A stretch of DNA of 64,000 bases from contig CM055906.1 of NCBI GenBank assembly GCA_029582155.1, positions 14,248,343 to 14,312,342 of the forward strand, read 5' to 3'. A program made the position numbers and the translations under genes. Positions within the stretch are counted from its first letter, which is position 1, and each line of letters opens with the position of its first letter. The notes below the pieces were generated by a model, which saw only the letters and a list, made by a program, of their open reading frames with translations, had not been told where the DNA came from and did not search any database. Positions 1 through 13,200 of this stretch are shown here, piece after piece. The DNA is from Panopea generosa. Its lineage: Eukaryota; Mollusca; Bivalvia; Adapedonta; Hiatellidae.

Positions 1-160
1 CCTGGTCCATTATACAATTTATCATTAAACTTGTTTGCATGATGTAATACAAGTAGTTGCATAAGTCTTAGAAAGGGTGATGGTGATAATGATGGAAGAT
101 TTGATAAATATTTCATTTTTTAAGACATTAACAGGGTTAGATATCTGTTTGGCAAATCAA

Positions 161-178
161 GGGAGGGAGGGAGGGAGG
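161..178 (+). other. G-quadruplex-forming motif, one per satellite unit
   Basis: Four GGG runs separated by single A bases, followed by a GG, lie about 160 bp into the first unit and recur at the same phase in every complete unit (653, 1145 and so on). Single-base loops between G3 tracts fit the most stable class of intramolecular G-quadruplex. The folding is inferred from the sequence. Confidence 0.75.
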
Positions 179-230
179 TAATAAAGTTGTTTAGCCAATT
201 TTAATTGTTTCAAAAACCCTGATATCTGTG

Positions 231-370
231 CCCTTTATGTCTGGTGGTGCTCTGTGTCACCTGTGCTTGCCAGGGGGCCCCCTGAGGTCCCTGCTCCTTT
301 GTCTGTTGGTGTACAGAATTCCGTTTGCACCGGGACCATCCAACGGTATAGTACTGCAGGACATAAAGGG
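231..370. repeat. Inverted-repeat segment inside the satellite unit
   Basis: An 11-bp sequence (CCCTTTATGTC, 231-241) is matched by its exact reverse complement at 360-370, enclosing about 118 bp. Inside lies a perfect 14-bp palindrome at 271-284 (CAGGGGGCCCCCTG). The same arrangement repeats in each complete unit. It could be a small non-autonomous transposon captured in the unit or simply a hairpin-forming patch. No target-site duplication was identified. Confidence 0.5.
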
Positions 371-3300
371 ACTGACTGCATCATATTTTTTTTCCAACAT
401 TTGTTTTTTTTTGAGTATGGCCTTACAGTGGCAACATACTTTGTGGCATACATAATTATTAACTGAGTTTTGTGATTTTGTTTTGATTTCAGCCTGGTCC
501 ATTATACAATTTATCATTAAACTTGTTTGCATGATGTAATACAAGTAGTTGCATAAGTCTTAGAAAGGGTGATGGTGATAATGATGGAAGATTTGATAAA
601 TATTTCATTTTTTAAGACATTAACAGGGTTAGATATCTGTTTGGCAAATCAAGGGAGGGAGGGAGGGAGGTAATAAAGTTGTTTAGCCAATTTTAATTGT
701 TTCAAAAACCCTGATATCTGTGCCCTTTATGTCTGGTGGTGCTCTGTGTCACCTGTGCTTGCCAGGGGGCCCCCTGAGGTCCCTGCTCCTTTGTCTGTTG
801 GTGTACAGAATTCCGTTTGCACCGGGACCATCCAACGGTATAGTACTGCAGGACATAAAGGGACTGACTGCATCATATTTTTTTTCCAACATTTGTTTTT
901 TTTTGAGTATGGCCTTACAGTGGCAACATACTTTGTGGCATACATAATTATTAACTGAGTTTTGTGATTTTGTTTTGATTTCAGCCTGGTCCATTATACA
1001 ATTTATCATTAAACTTGTTTGCATGATGTAATACAAGTAGTTGCATAAGTCTTAGAAAGGGTGATGGTGATAATGATGGAAGATTTGATAAATATTTCAT
1101 TTTTTAAGACATTAACAGGGTTAGATATCTGTTTGGCAAATCAAGGGAGGGAGGGAGGGAGGTAATAAAGTTGTTTAGCCAATTTTAATTGTTTCAAAAA
1201 CCCTGATATCTGTGCCCTTTATGTCTGGTGGTGCTCTGTGTCACCTGTGCTTGCCAGGGGGCCCCCTGAGGTCCCTGCTCCTTTGTCTGTTGGTGTACAG
1301 AATTCCGTTTGCACCGGGACCATCCAACGGTATAGTACTGCAGGACATAAAGGGACTGACTGCATCATATTTTTTTTCCAACATTTGTTTTTTTTGAGTA
1401 TGGCCTTACAGTGGCAACATACTTTGTGGCATACATAATTATTAACTGAGTTTTGTGATTTTGTTTTGATTTCAGCCTGGTCCATTATACAATTTATCAT
1501 TAAACTTGTTTGCATGATGTAATACAAGTAGTTGCATAAGTCTTAGAAAGGGTGATGGTGATAATGATGGAAGATTTGATAAATATTTCATTTTTTAAGA
1601 CATTAACAGGGTTAGATATCTGTTTGGCAAATCAAGGGAGGGAGGGAGGGAGGTAATAAAGTTGTTTAGCCAATTTTAATTGTTTCAAAAACCCTGATAT
1701 CTGTGCCCTTTATGTCTGGTGGTGCTCTGTGTCACCTGTGCTTGCCAGGGGGCCCCCTGAGGTCCCTGCTCCTTTGTCTGTTGGTGTACAGAATTCCGTT
1801 TGCACCGGGACCATCCAACGGTATAGTACTGCAGGACATAAAGGGACTGACTGCATCATATTTTTTTTCCAACATTTGTTTTTTTTTGAGTATGGCCTTA
1901 CAGTGGCAACATACTTTGTGGCATACATAATTATTAACTGAGTTTTGTGATTTTGTTTTGATTTCAGCCTGGTCCATTATACAATTTATCATTAAACTTG
2001 TTTGCATGATGTAATACAAGTAGTTGCATAAGTCTTAGAAAGGGTGATGGTGATAATGATGGAAGATTTGATAAATATTTCATTTTTTAAGACATTAACA
2101 GGGTTAGATATCTGTTTGGCAAATCAAGGGAGGGAGGGAGGGAGGTAATAAAGTTGTTTAGCCAATTTTAATTGTTTCAAAAACCCTGATATCTGTGCCC
2201 TTTATGTCTGGTGGTGCTCTGTGTCACCTGTGCTTGCCAGGGGGCCCCCTGAGGTCCCTGCTCCTTTGTCTGTTGGTGTACAGAATTCCGTTTGCACCGG
2301 GACCATCCAACGGTATAGTACTGCAGGACATAAAGGGACTGACTGCATCATATTTTTTTTCCAACATTTGTTTTTTTTGAGTATGGCCTTACAGTGGCAA
2401 CATACTTTGTGGCATACATAATTATTAACTGAGTTTTGTGATTTTGTTTTGATTTCAGCCTGGTCCATTATACAATTTATCATTAAACTTGTTTGCATGA
2501 TGTAATACAAGTAGTTGCATAAGTCTTAGAAAGGGTGATGGTGATAATGATGGAAGATTTGATAAATATTTCATTTTTTAAGACATTAACAGGGTTAGAT
2601 ATCTGTTTGGCAAATCAAGGGAGGGAGGGAGGGAGGTAATAAAGTTGTTTAGCCAATTTTAATTGTTTCAAAAACCCTGATATCTGTGCCCTTTATGTCT
2701 GGTGGTGCTCTGTGTCACCTGTGCTTGCCAGGGGGCCCCCTGAGGTCCCTGCTCCTTTGTCTGTTGGTGTACAGAATTCCGTTTGCACCGGGACCATCCA
2801 ACGGTATAGTACTGCAGGACATAAAGGGACTGACTGCATCATATTTTTTTTCCAACATTTGTTTTTTTTTGAGTATGGCCTTACAGTGGCAACATACTTT
2901 GTGGCATACATAATTATTAACTGAGTTTTGTGATTTTGTTTTGATTTCAGCCTGGTCCATTATACAATTTATCATTAAACTTGTTTGCATGATGTAATAC
3001 AAGTAGTTGCATAAGTCTTAGAAAGGGTGATGGTGATAATGATGGAAGATTTGATAAATATTTCATTTTTTAAGACATTAACAGGGTTAGATATCTGTTT
3101 GGCAAATCAAGGGAGGGAGGGAGGGAGGTAATAAAGTTGTTTAGCCAATTTTAATTGTTTCAAAAACCCTGATATCTGTGCCCTTTATGTCTGGTGGTGC
3201 TCTGTGTCACCTGTGCTTGCCAGGGGGCCCCCTGAGGTCCCTGCTCCTTTGTCTGTTGGTGTACAGAATTCCGTTTGCACCGGGACCATCCAACGGTATA

Positions 3301-6300
3301 GTACTGCAGGACATAAAGGGACTGACTGCATCATATTTTTTTTCCAACATTTGTTTTTTTTTGAGTATGGCCTTACAGTGGCAACATACTTTGTGGCATA
3401 CATAATTATTAACTGAGTTTTGTGATTTTGTTTTGATTTCAGCCTGGTCCATTATACAATTTATCATTAAACTTGTTTGCATGATGTAATACAAGTAGTT
3501 GCATAAGTCTTAGAAAGGGTGATGGTGATAATGATGGAAGATTTGATAAATATTTCATTTTTTAAGACATTAACAGGGTTAGATATCTGTTTGGCAAATC
3601 AAGGGAGGGAGGGAGGGAGGTAATAAAGTTGTTTAGCCAATTTTAATTGTTTCAAAAACCCTGATATCTGTGCCCTTTATGTCTGGTGGTGCTCTGTGTC
3701 ACCTGTGCTTGCCAGGGGGCCCCCTGAGGTCCCTGCTCCTTTGTCTGTTGGTGTACAGAATTCCGTTTGCACCGGGACCATCCAACGGTATAGTACTGCA
3801 GGACATAAAGGGACTGACTGCATCATATTTTTTTTCCAACATTTGTTTTTTTTGAGTATGGCCTTACAGTGGCAACATACTTTGTGGCATACATAATTAT
3901 TAACTGAGTTTTGTGATTTTGTTTTGATTTCAGCCTGGTCCATTATACAATTTATCATTAAACTTGTTTGCATGATGTAATACAAGTAGTTGCATAAGTC
4001 TTAGAAAGGGTGATGGTGATAATGATGGAAGATTTGATAAATATTTCATTTTTTAAGACATTAACAGGGTTAGATATCTGTTTGGCAAATCAAGGGAGGG
4101 AGGGAGGGAGGTAATAAAGTTGTTTAGCCAATTTTAATTGTTTCAAAAACCCTGATATCTGTGCCCTTTATGTCTGGTGGTGCTCTGTGTCACCTGTGCT
4201 TGCCAGGGGGCCCCCTGAGGTCCCTGCTCCTTTGTCTGTTGGTGTACAGAATTCCGTTTGCACCGGGACCATCCAACGGTATAGTACTGCAGGACATAAA
4301 GGGACTGACTGCATCATATTTTTTTTCCAACATTTGTTTTTTTTGAGTATGGCCTTACAGTGGCAACATACTTTGTGGCATACATAATTATTAACTGAGT
4401 TTTGTGATTTTGTTTTGATTTCAGCCTGGTCCATTATACAATTTATCATTAAACTTGTTTGCATGATGTAATACAAGTAGTTGCATAAGTCTTAGAAAGG
4501 GTGATGGTGATAATGATGGAAGATTTGATAAATATTTCATTTTTTAAGACATTAACAGGGTTAGATATCTGTTTGGCAAATCAAGGGAGGGAGGGAGGGA
4601 GGTAATAAAGTTGTTTAGCCAATTTTAATTGTTTCAAAAACCCTGATATCTGTGCCCTTTATGTCTGGTGGTGCTCTGTGTCACCTGTGCTTGCCAGGGG
4701 GCCCCCTGAGGTCCCTGCTCCTTTGTCTGTTGGTGTACAGAATTCCGTTTGCACCGGGACCATCCAACGGTATAGTACTGCAGGACATAAAGGGACTGAC
4801 TGCATCATATTTTTTTTCCAACATTTGTTTTTTTTGAGTATGGCCTTACAGTGGCAACATACTTTGTGGCATACATAATTATTAACTGAGTTTTGTGATT
4901 TTGTTTTGATTTCAGCCTGGTCCATTATACAATTTATCATTAAACTTGTTTGCATGATGTAATACAAGTAGTTGCATAAGTCTTAGAAAGGGTGATGGTG
5001 ATAATGATGGAAGATTTGATAAATATTTCATTTTTTAAGACATTAACAGGGTTAGATATCTGTTTGGCAAATCAAGGGAGGGAGGGAGGGAGGTAATAAA
5101 GTTGTTTAGCCAATTTTAATTGTTTCAAAAACCCTGATATCTGTGCCCTTTATGTCTGGTGGTGCTCTGTGTCACCTGTGCTTGCCAGGGGGCCCCCTGA
5201 GGTCCCTGCTCCTTTGTCTGTTGGTGTACAGAATTCCGTTTGCACCGGGACCATCCAACGGTATAGTACTGCAGGACATAAAGGGACTGACTGCATCATA
5301 TTTTTTTTCCAACATTTGTTTTTTTTTGAGTATGGCCTTACAGTGGCAACATACTTTGTGGCATACATAATTATTAACTGAGTTTTGTGATTTTGTTTTG
5401 ATTTCAGCCTGGTCCATTATACAATTTATCATTAAACTTGTTTGCATGATGTAATACAAGTAGTTGCATAAGTCTTAGAAAGGGTGATGGTGATAATGAT
5501 GGAAGATTTGATAAATATTTCATTTTTTAAGACATTAACAGGGTTAGATATCTGTTTGGCAAATCAAGGGAGGGAGGGAGGGAGGTAATAAAGTTGTTTA
5601 GCCAATTTTAATTGTTTCAAAAACCCTGATATCTGTGCCCTTTATGTCTGGTGGTGCTCTGTGTCACCTGTGCTTGCCAGGGGGCCCCCTGAGGTCCCTG
5701 CTCCTTTGTCTGTTGGTGTACAGAATTCCGTTTGCACCGGGACCATCCAACGGTATAGTACTGCAGGACATAAAGGGACTGACTGCATCATATTTTTTTT
5801 CCAACATTTGTTTTTTTTTGAGTATGGCCTTACAGTGGCAACATACTTTGTGGCATACATAATTATTAACTGAGTTTTGTGATTTTGTTTTGATTTCAGC
5901 CTGGTCCATTATACAATTTATCATTAAACTTGTTTGCATGATGTAATACAAGTAGTTGCATAAGTCTTAGAAAGGGTGATGGTGATAATGATGGAAGATT
6001 TGATAAATATTTCATTTTTTAAGACATTAACAGGGTTAGATATCTGTTTGGCAAATCAAGGGAGGGAGGGAGGGAGGTAATAAAGTTGTTTAGCCAATTT
6101 TAATTGTTTCAAAAACCCTGATATCTGTGCCCTTTATGTCTGGTGGTGCTCTGTGTCACCTGTGCTTGCCAGGGGGCCCCCTGAGGTCCCTGCTCCTTTG
6201 TCTGTTGGTGTACAGAATTCCGTTTGCACCGGGACCATCCAACGGTATAGTACTGCAGGACATAAAGGGACTGACTGCATCATATTTTTTTTCCAACATT

Positions 6301-6728
6301 TGTTTTTTTTTGAGTATGGCCTTACAGTGGCAACATACTTTGTGGCATACATAATTATTAACTGAGTTTTGTGATTTTGTTTTGATTTCAGCCTGGTCCA
6401 TTATACAATTTATCATTAAACTTGTTTGCATGATGTAATACAAGTAGTTGCATAAGTCTTAGAAAGGGTGATGGTGATAATGATGGAAGATTTGATAAAT
6501 ATTTCATTTTTTAAGACATTAACAGGGTTAGATATCTGTTTGGCAAATCAAGGGAGGGAGGGAGGGAGGTAATAAAGTTGTTTAGCCAATTTTAATTGTT
6601 TCAAAAACCCTGATATCTGTGCCCTTTATGTCTGGTGGTGCTCTGTGTCACCTGTGCTTGCCAGGGGGCCCCCTGAGGTCCCTGCTCCTTTGTCTGTTGG
6701 TGTACAGAATTCCGTTTGCACCGGGACA

Positions 6729-7228
6729 NNNNNNNNNNNNNNNNNNNNNNNNNNNNNNNNNNNNNNNNNNNNNNNNNNNNNNNNNNNNNNNNNNNNNNNN
6801 NNNNNNNNNNNNNNNNNNNNNNNNNNNNNNNNNNNNNNNNNNNNNNNNNNNNNNNNNNNNNNNNNNNNNNNNNNNNNNNNNNNNNNNNNNNNNNNNNNNN
6901 NNNNNNNNNNNNNNNNNNNNNNNNNNNNNNNNNNNNNNNNNNNNNNNNNNNNNNNNNNNNNNNNNNNNNNNNNNNNNNNNNNNNNNNNNNNNNNNNNNNN
7001 NNNNNNNNNNNNNNNNNNNNNNNNNNNNNNNNNNNNNNNNNNNNNNNNNNNNNNNNNNNNNNNNNNNNNNNNNNNNNNNNNNNNNNNNNNNNNNNNNNNN
7101 NNNNNNNNNNNNNNNNNNNNNNNNNNNNNNNNNNNNNNNNNNNNNNNNNNNNNNNNNNNNNNNNNNNNNNNNNNNNNNNNNNNNNNNNNNNNNNNNNNNN
7201 NNNNNNNNNNNNNNNNNNNNNNNNNNNN
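6729..7228. other. Assembly gap (500 N)
   Basis: Exactly 500 N, a conventional placeholder size. It interrupts a satellite unit, so the number of missing units is unknown. Frames that seem to run through it are artefacts. Confidence 0.99.
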
Positions 7229-7611
7229 TCATGTTAAATTTTAAAAGAAAAAAAAATCATATGAATTAGAATTAAAAAAAAAGATAAACAGTACGAAAAT
7301 GCGGACGAGTTCGGAACTAAGGCAGCGAGCCAAAGGAAACAGTCAAGCAACATATAAATTATTATCTATAGGTCATTATTTACAGTATTACAGCGTTGTT
7401 CGAAAAGTTTGTAGTCTTCGGTATTAAAACGCGAGTATATATTTGTGAAGCACTAAATATTTCGACGTTTGTATTGTGGGAGAGACGAGGTTCACCATAG
7501 AGAAGTGTGTTGAGGGTAACAGTGCATATGTGAGAAGTGTAGCCGGTTCGATATGGTAAATAGGAAAGACGAGGAGGTTGTGATTGCTCCACTTGACTTC
7601 ACTTGTTAAAA
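7229..7611. other. Low-copy AT-rich DNA, nothing recognised
   Basis: No coding frame with convincing features, no tandem structure and no recognised transposon. The short minus-strand frames at 7380-7669 have no recognisable content. Confidence 0.5.
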
Positions 7612-7840
7612 TTACAATCTTCGAATCCTCGCTTCGGCAACAATCTCCATGATGATTTATATACGACATTGCGTCTCACTGCTGATTCCAAGCAAAAAGT
7701 TAACCGTTTCTTGCGGAGATGATTGTGCTCGACTACTTGTTAACCTTCCAAGATCCAAGGAAGAAGTGGTTTGGTTAATGATCGTCTATTATCTCTCGAT
7801 GGTACAAACTAATGCTAATATTCAAATAATCAAACTAGTT
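7612..7840 (+). mobile_element. tRNA-derived SINE, family A, 5'-truncated
   Basis: The copy starts at the B-box-like part of the tRNA head (TTCGAATCC at 7620-7628) and continues through the family body: an ACGACATTGCGTCTCA block, a TTGCGGAGATG core, a CTCGA block and an ATTCAAATAATCAAAC tail. It aligns by eye with the fuller copy at 37259-37544. The first part of the tRNA-like head is missing, as in many SINE copies. Confidence 0.8.
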
Positions 7841-7975
7841 ATATATATATAAATACTAGTATAATATCTTCCTACAGTAATACATTCATAATACAATGAT
7901 TCGTTTGATGCCGAAACGTAAGTAAAATGGATTTAAACATTGGTGTGAGTGCCCTAAAGAGCAAAATACGTTTCA

Positions 7976-8130
7976 AGAAGGATGGTAGCGCAGTTAATAG
8001 AGTGTTGACCACTTACTCCAAAGGTCACGGGTTTAAAGGCCATACAGATTACCAGTCCTCGTCTGTGCATTCATCATCAAAGGAGTCAGTGAGTCTTACA
8101 ACACAACTCACTGTGTGTATCTGAAACTTA
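7976..8130 (+). mobile_element. tRNA-like SINE head, separate family
   Basis: GATGGTAGCGCAGTTAATAG resembles a pol III A box with its D-loop. About 40 bp further on a degenerate B box (CACGGGTTTAAAGGCC) completes a tRNA-sized 66-bp segment at 7976-8042, followed by a short unrelated tail. The B box departs from the GGTTCGANTCC consensus, so this is a decayed SINE head and not a working tRNA. Confidence 0.55.
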
Positions 8131-8378
8131 TTTGTATTATTTTAATTGCTGTTTCATAAAAATATAAAATGCATTTCCATCATATTTCTATTCAATCAAA
8201 CTTTGATACAACTTCATGTTTTGGAAAGGAATTAATCTGCCAAAGCGTAATTTAATCCGTTTGGAAGTGTATTTAATCGGAAGTAGTAACAGCTGACCAC
8301 GTGACTGTCCATTGGTGTGTTTCTGCAGATGAAACATTTTTACAAACAATAGTAATAATATCCAACGGTTTTGTTTTG

Positions 8379-8412
8379 TGTGTGTGTGTGGGTGGGGGGG
8401 GGGGGGGGGGGG
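8379..8412. repeat. (GT)n followed by poly-G
   Basis: Alternating GT passes into a run of about 20 G with one interrupting T. Simple-sequence tract. Confidence 0.95.
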
Positions 8413-8491
8413 TTGCTCCGCTGTACATTCGATGACGGAATACCTGGAATCTTTTGCGACAGGCAGTTATGCGATATTTAGCGTTTACTTT

Positions 8492-8775
8492 AGATTGATT
8501 AATTGAATATTTAGAGTCATTTTTATGCCATCGAGGGCTAACAGACGATCAGATAACCTAACCACTGTTTCCTGGGATTATCCAGAACTCGAGTACACCC
8601 CATCTCCGCAACTTAATGATACGTTTCCCACTTGAATTAGAGGTGAGAGACGAATGATAATGAGACACAATGTCGTATATCAATCATCACGGAGATTGTT
8701 GCCGAGCAAGGATTCGAATTCACGATCCCTGGATTGATAGTCAGACGCGTAACCGACTGAGCTAATCGTGCCTGG
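8492..8775 (-). mobile_element. tRNA-derived SINE, family A, near full length
   Basis: Read on the minus strand it begins with a tRNA-like head (A-box TAGCTCAGTCGG, B-box region TTCGAATCC) and continues through the family body to the TTGCGGAGATGGGGTG core, a CTCGAG block, TGATCGTCTGTTAGCCCTCG and a tail of ATTCAATTAATCAATC. Both pol III promoter boxes are recognisable. It is one of the best preserved of about eight family A copies here. Confidence 0.88.
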
Positions 8776-8975
8776 CACGTCTACTTTAGACAGTATTCTG
8801 AGCGCTTCCACACTTGAATTTGATGCCGCAGATACATGTTATGATACTACACCCAGTTGCATTATACTGACACCGTGCCAACCACTCTCAATGCAGAGCA
8901 TCAAGCGAAGAGGCTTCTAGTACCATTTTTTCAAATCTTTGATATGACAAGACCGGATACAGATACATATGCGCC

Positions 8976-10247
8976 ATGATACAGATACTGCTGGATCAGC
9001 AACATGTAATATATTACCCACAACCCTTCACTTACTGTGATAACCTGAAACATCGCCGTGTTCTGACTATATACAGGACCGGGGCAGTGTATGTCTGTGT
9101 ACATGTCTCCCATACCATCCACCAGATTACCGCTAGCTGTACCAAGATACAGATACTGCTGGATCAGCAACATGTAATGTATTACCCACAACCCTTCACT
9201 TACTGTGATAACCTGAAACATCGCCGTGGTCTGACTATATACAGGACCGGGGCAGTGTATGTCTGTGTACATGTCTCCCATACCATCCACCAGATTACTG
9301 CTGGCTGTACCAAGATACAGATACTGCTGGATCAGCAACATGTAATATATTACCCACAACCCTTCACTTACTGTGATAACCTGAAACATCCCCGTGGGCT
9401 GCCTATAGACAGGACCGAGACAGTGTATATCTGTGTACATGGCTCCCATACCATCCACCAGATTACCGCTGGCTGTACCAAGATACAGAAACTGCTGGAT
9501 CAGCAACATGTAATATATTACCCACAACCCTTCACTTACTGTGATAACCTGAAACATCCCCGTGGTCTGACTATAGACAGGACCGGGACAGTGTATATCT
9601 GTGTACATGGCTCCCATACCATCCACCAGATTACCGCTGGCTGTACCAAGATACAGATACTGCTGGATCAGCAACATGTAATATATTACCCACAACCCTT
9701 CACTTACTGTGATAACCTGAAACATCGCCGTGGGCTGACTATAGACAGGACCGGGAAAGTGTATGTCTGTGTACATGGCTCCCATACAATCCACCAGATT
9801 ACCGCTGGCTGTACCAAGATACAGATGCTGCTGGATCAGCAACATGTAATATATTACCCACAACCCTTCACTTACTGTGATAACCTGAAACATCGCCGTG
9901 GGCTGACTATAGACAGGACAGGGACAGTGTATGTCTGTGTACATGGCTCCCATACCATCCACCAGATTACCGCTGGCTGTACCAAGATACAGATACTACT
10001 GGATCAGCAACATGTAATATATTACCCACAATCCTTCACTTACTGTGATAACCTGAAACATCGCCGTGGTCTGACTATAGACAGGACCGTGACAGTGTAT
10101 GTCTGTGTACATGGCTCCCATACCATCCACCAGATTACCGCTGACTGTACCAAGATACAGATACTGCTTGATCAGCAACATGAAATATATTACCCACGAC
10201 CCTTCACTAACTGTGATAACCTGAAACATCGCCGTGGTCTGAAATAG
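8976..10247 (+). pseudogene. First open segment of the NHL-like array (423 codons)
   Basis: About 7.5 blades without a stop. The first ATG lies at the array's left edge and is not preceded by a recognisable domain, so it is unlikely to be a true start. The segment ends where GGTCTGACTATAG of other units has become GGTCTGAAATAG, a one-base loss that makes TAG. The same change recurs at 11422. If translated it would give propeller blades only. Confidence 0.5.
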
Positions 10248-13200
10248 ACAGGACCGTGACAGTGTATGTCTGTGTACATGGCTCCTATACCATCCACCAG
10301 ATTACCGCTGACTGTACCAAGATACAGATACTGCTGAATCAGCAACATAGAATATATTACCCACAATCCTTCACTTACTGTGATAACCTGAAACATCCCC
10401 GTGGGCTGCCTATAGACAGGACCGGGGCAGTGTATGTCTGAGTACATGGCTCCCATACCATCCACCAGATTACTGCTGGCTGTACCAATATACAGATAAT
10501 GCTGGATCAGCAACATGGAATATATTAGCCACAACCCTTCACTTAATGTAATAACCTGAATCCTCTCCGTGGTCTGTCTAAAGACAGGACCGGGATAGTG
10601 TTTGTCTGTGTACATGGCTCCAATAACATCCACCAGATTACCGCTGGCTGTACCAAGATACAGATACTGCTGGGTCAGCAACATGGAATATATTACCCAC
10701 AACACTTCACTTACTGTGATAACCTGAAACATCGCCGTGGTCTGACTATATACAGGACCGGGGCAGTGTATGTCTGTGTACATGTCTCCCATACCATCCA
10801 CCAGATTACTGCTGGCTGTACCAAGATACAGATACTGCTGGATCAGCAACATGGAATATATTACCCACAACCCTTCACTTACTGTGATAACCTGAAACAT
10901 CCCCGTGGGCTGCCTATAGACAGGACCGAGACAGTGTATATCTGTGTACATGGCTCCCATACCATCCACAAGATTACCGCTGGCTGTACCAAGAAACAGA
11001 TACTGCTGGATCAGCAACATGTAATATATTACCCACAACCCTTCACTTACTGTGATAACCTGAAACATCGCCGTGGGCTGACTATAGACAGGACCGGGAA
11101 AGTGTATGTCTGTGTACATGGCTCCCATACCATCCACCAGATTACCGCTGGCTCTACCAAGATACAGATACTGCTGGATCAGCAACATGTAATATATTAC
11201 CCACAACCCTTCACTTACTGTGATAACCTGAAACATCGCCGTGGTCTGACTATAGACAGGACCGTGACAGTGTATGTCTGTGTACATGGCTCCCATACCA
11301 TCAACCAGATTACCGCTGACTGTACCAAGATACAGATACTGCTTGATCAGCAACATGAAATATATTACCCACGACCCTTCACTAACTGTGATAACCTGAA
11401 ACATCGCCGTGGTCTGAAATAGACAGGACCGTGACAGTGTATGTCTGTGTACATGGCTCCTATACCATCCACCAGATTACCGCTGACTGTACCAAGATAC
11501 AGATACTGCTGGATCAGCAACATAGAATATATTACCCACAATCCTTCACTTACTGTGATAACCTGAAACATCCCCGTGGGCTACCTATAGACAGGACCGG
11601 GGCAGTGTATGTCTGAGTACATGGCTCCCATACCATCCACCAGATTACTGCTGGCTGTACCAATATACAGATAATGCTGGATCAGCAACATGGAATATAT
11701 TAGCCACAACCCTTCACTTAATGTAATAACCTGAATCCTCTCCGTGGTCTGTCTAAAGACAGGACCGGGATAGTGTTTGTCTGTGTACATGGCTCCAATA
11801 ACATCCACCAGATTACCGCTGGCTGTACCAAGATACAGATACTGCTGGGTCAGCAACATGGAATATATTACCCACAACCCTTCACTTACTGTGATAACCT
11901 GAAACATCGCCGTGGTCTGACTATAGACAGGACCGGGACAGTGTATGTCTGTGTACATGGCTCCCATACCATCCACCAAATTACCGCTGGCTGTACCAAG
12001 ATACAGATACTGCTGGATCAGCAACATGGACTATATTACCCACAACCCTTCACTTACTGTGATAACCTAAAATATCCCCGTGGTCTGAATATAGACAAGA
12101 CCGTGACAGTGTATGTCTGTGTACATGGCTCCCATACCATCCACAAGATTACCGATGACTGTACCAAGATACAGATACTGCTGGATCAGCAACATGGAAT
12201 GTATTACCCACAACCCTTTACTTACTGTGATAACCTGAAACATCCCCGTGGGCTGCCTACAGACAGGACCGGGGCAGTGTATGTCTGTGTACATGGCTCC
12301 CATACCATACACCAGATTACCGCTGACTGTACCAAGATACAGATACTGCTGGATCAGCAACATGGACTATATTACCCACAACCCTTCACTTACTGTGATA
12401 ACCTTAAACATCCCCGTGGGCTGCCTAAAGACAGGACGGGGCAGTGTATGTCTGTGTACATGGCTCCCATATCATCCACCAGATTACCGCTGACTGTACC
12501 AAGATACAGATACTGCTGGATCAGCAACATGGAATATATTACCCACAACCCTTCACTTACTGTGATAACCTGAAACATCCCCGTGGGCTGCCTATAGCCA
12601 GGACCGTGACAGTGTATGTCTGTGTACATGGCTCCCATACCATCCAACAGATTACCGCTGGCTGTACCAAGATACAGAAACTGCTGGATCAGCACCATGT
12701 AATATATTACCCACAACCCTTCACTTACTGTTATAACCTGAAACATCCCCGTGGGCTGACTATAGACAGGACCGGGACAGTGTATATCTGTGTACATGGC
12801 TCCCATACCATCCACCAGATTACTGCTGGCTGTACCAAGATACAGATACTGCTGGATCAGCAACATGTAATATATTACCCACAACCCTTCACTTACTGTG
12901 ATAACCTGAATCATCGCCGTGGGCTGACTATAGACAGGACCGGAAAAGTGTATGTCTGTGTACATGGCTCCCATACCATCCACCAGATTACCGCTGGCTG
13001 TACCAAGATACAGATACTGCTGGATCAGCAACATGTAATATATTACCCACAACCCTTCACTTACTGTGATAACCTGAAACATCGCCGTGGGATGACTATA
13101 GACAGGACCGGGACAGTGTATGTCTGTGTACATGGCTCCCATACCATCCACCAGATTACCGCTGGCTGTACCAAGATACAGATACTGCTGGATCAGCAAA

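Larger units (their letters stand above)
1..6728. repeat. Satellite array, 491/492-bp unit, about 13.7 copies
   Basis: Thirteen full units and one partial unit follow each other head to tail. Successive landmark positions (for example 228, 720, 1212, 1703, 2195, 2686) are 491 or 492 bp apart. The visible difference between units is a T run (first unit, about 412-420) that is eight or nine T long; all other landmark segments and their translations repeat exactly. The array runs into an assembly gap at 6729, so its true length is unknown. Such homogeneity implies very recent amplification, strong gene conversion, or assembly expansion of one consensus. The short frames of 60-102 codons repeated in every unit are by-products of periodicity and are not called as genes. 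Confidence 0.97.

Noticed and set aside
228-6443. Repeated 60-102-codon frames on both strands of the satellite
   Set aside because: They recur identically because the DNA is tandemly repeated, overlap each other on both strands, change with one T in a homopolymer and show no known domain.
6619-7269. Frames of 173-216 codons across the first gap
   Set aside because: They are mostly unknown bases. The same applies to frames across 30949-31448.
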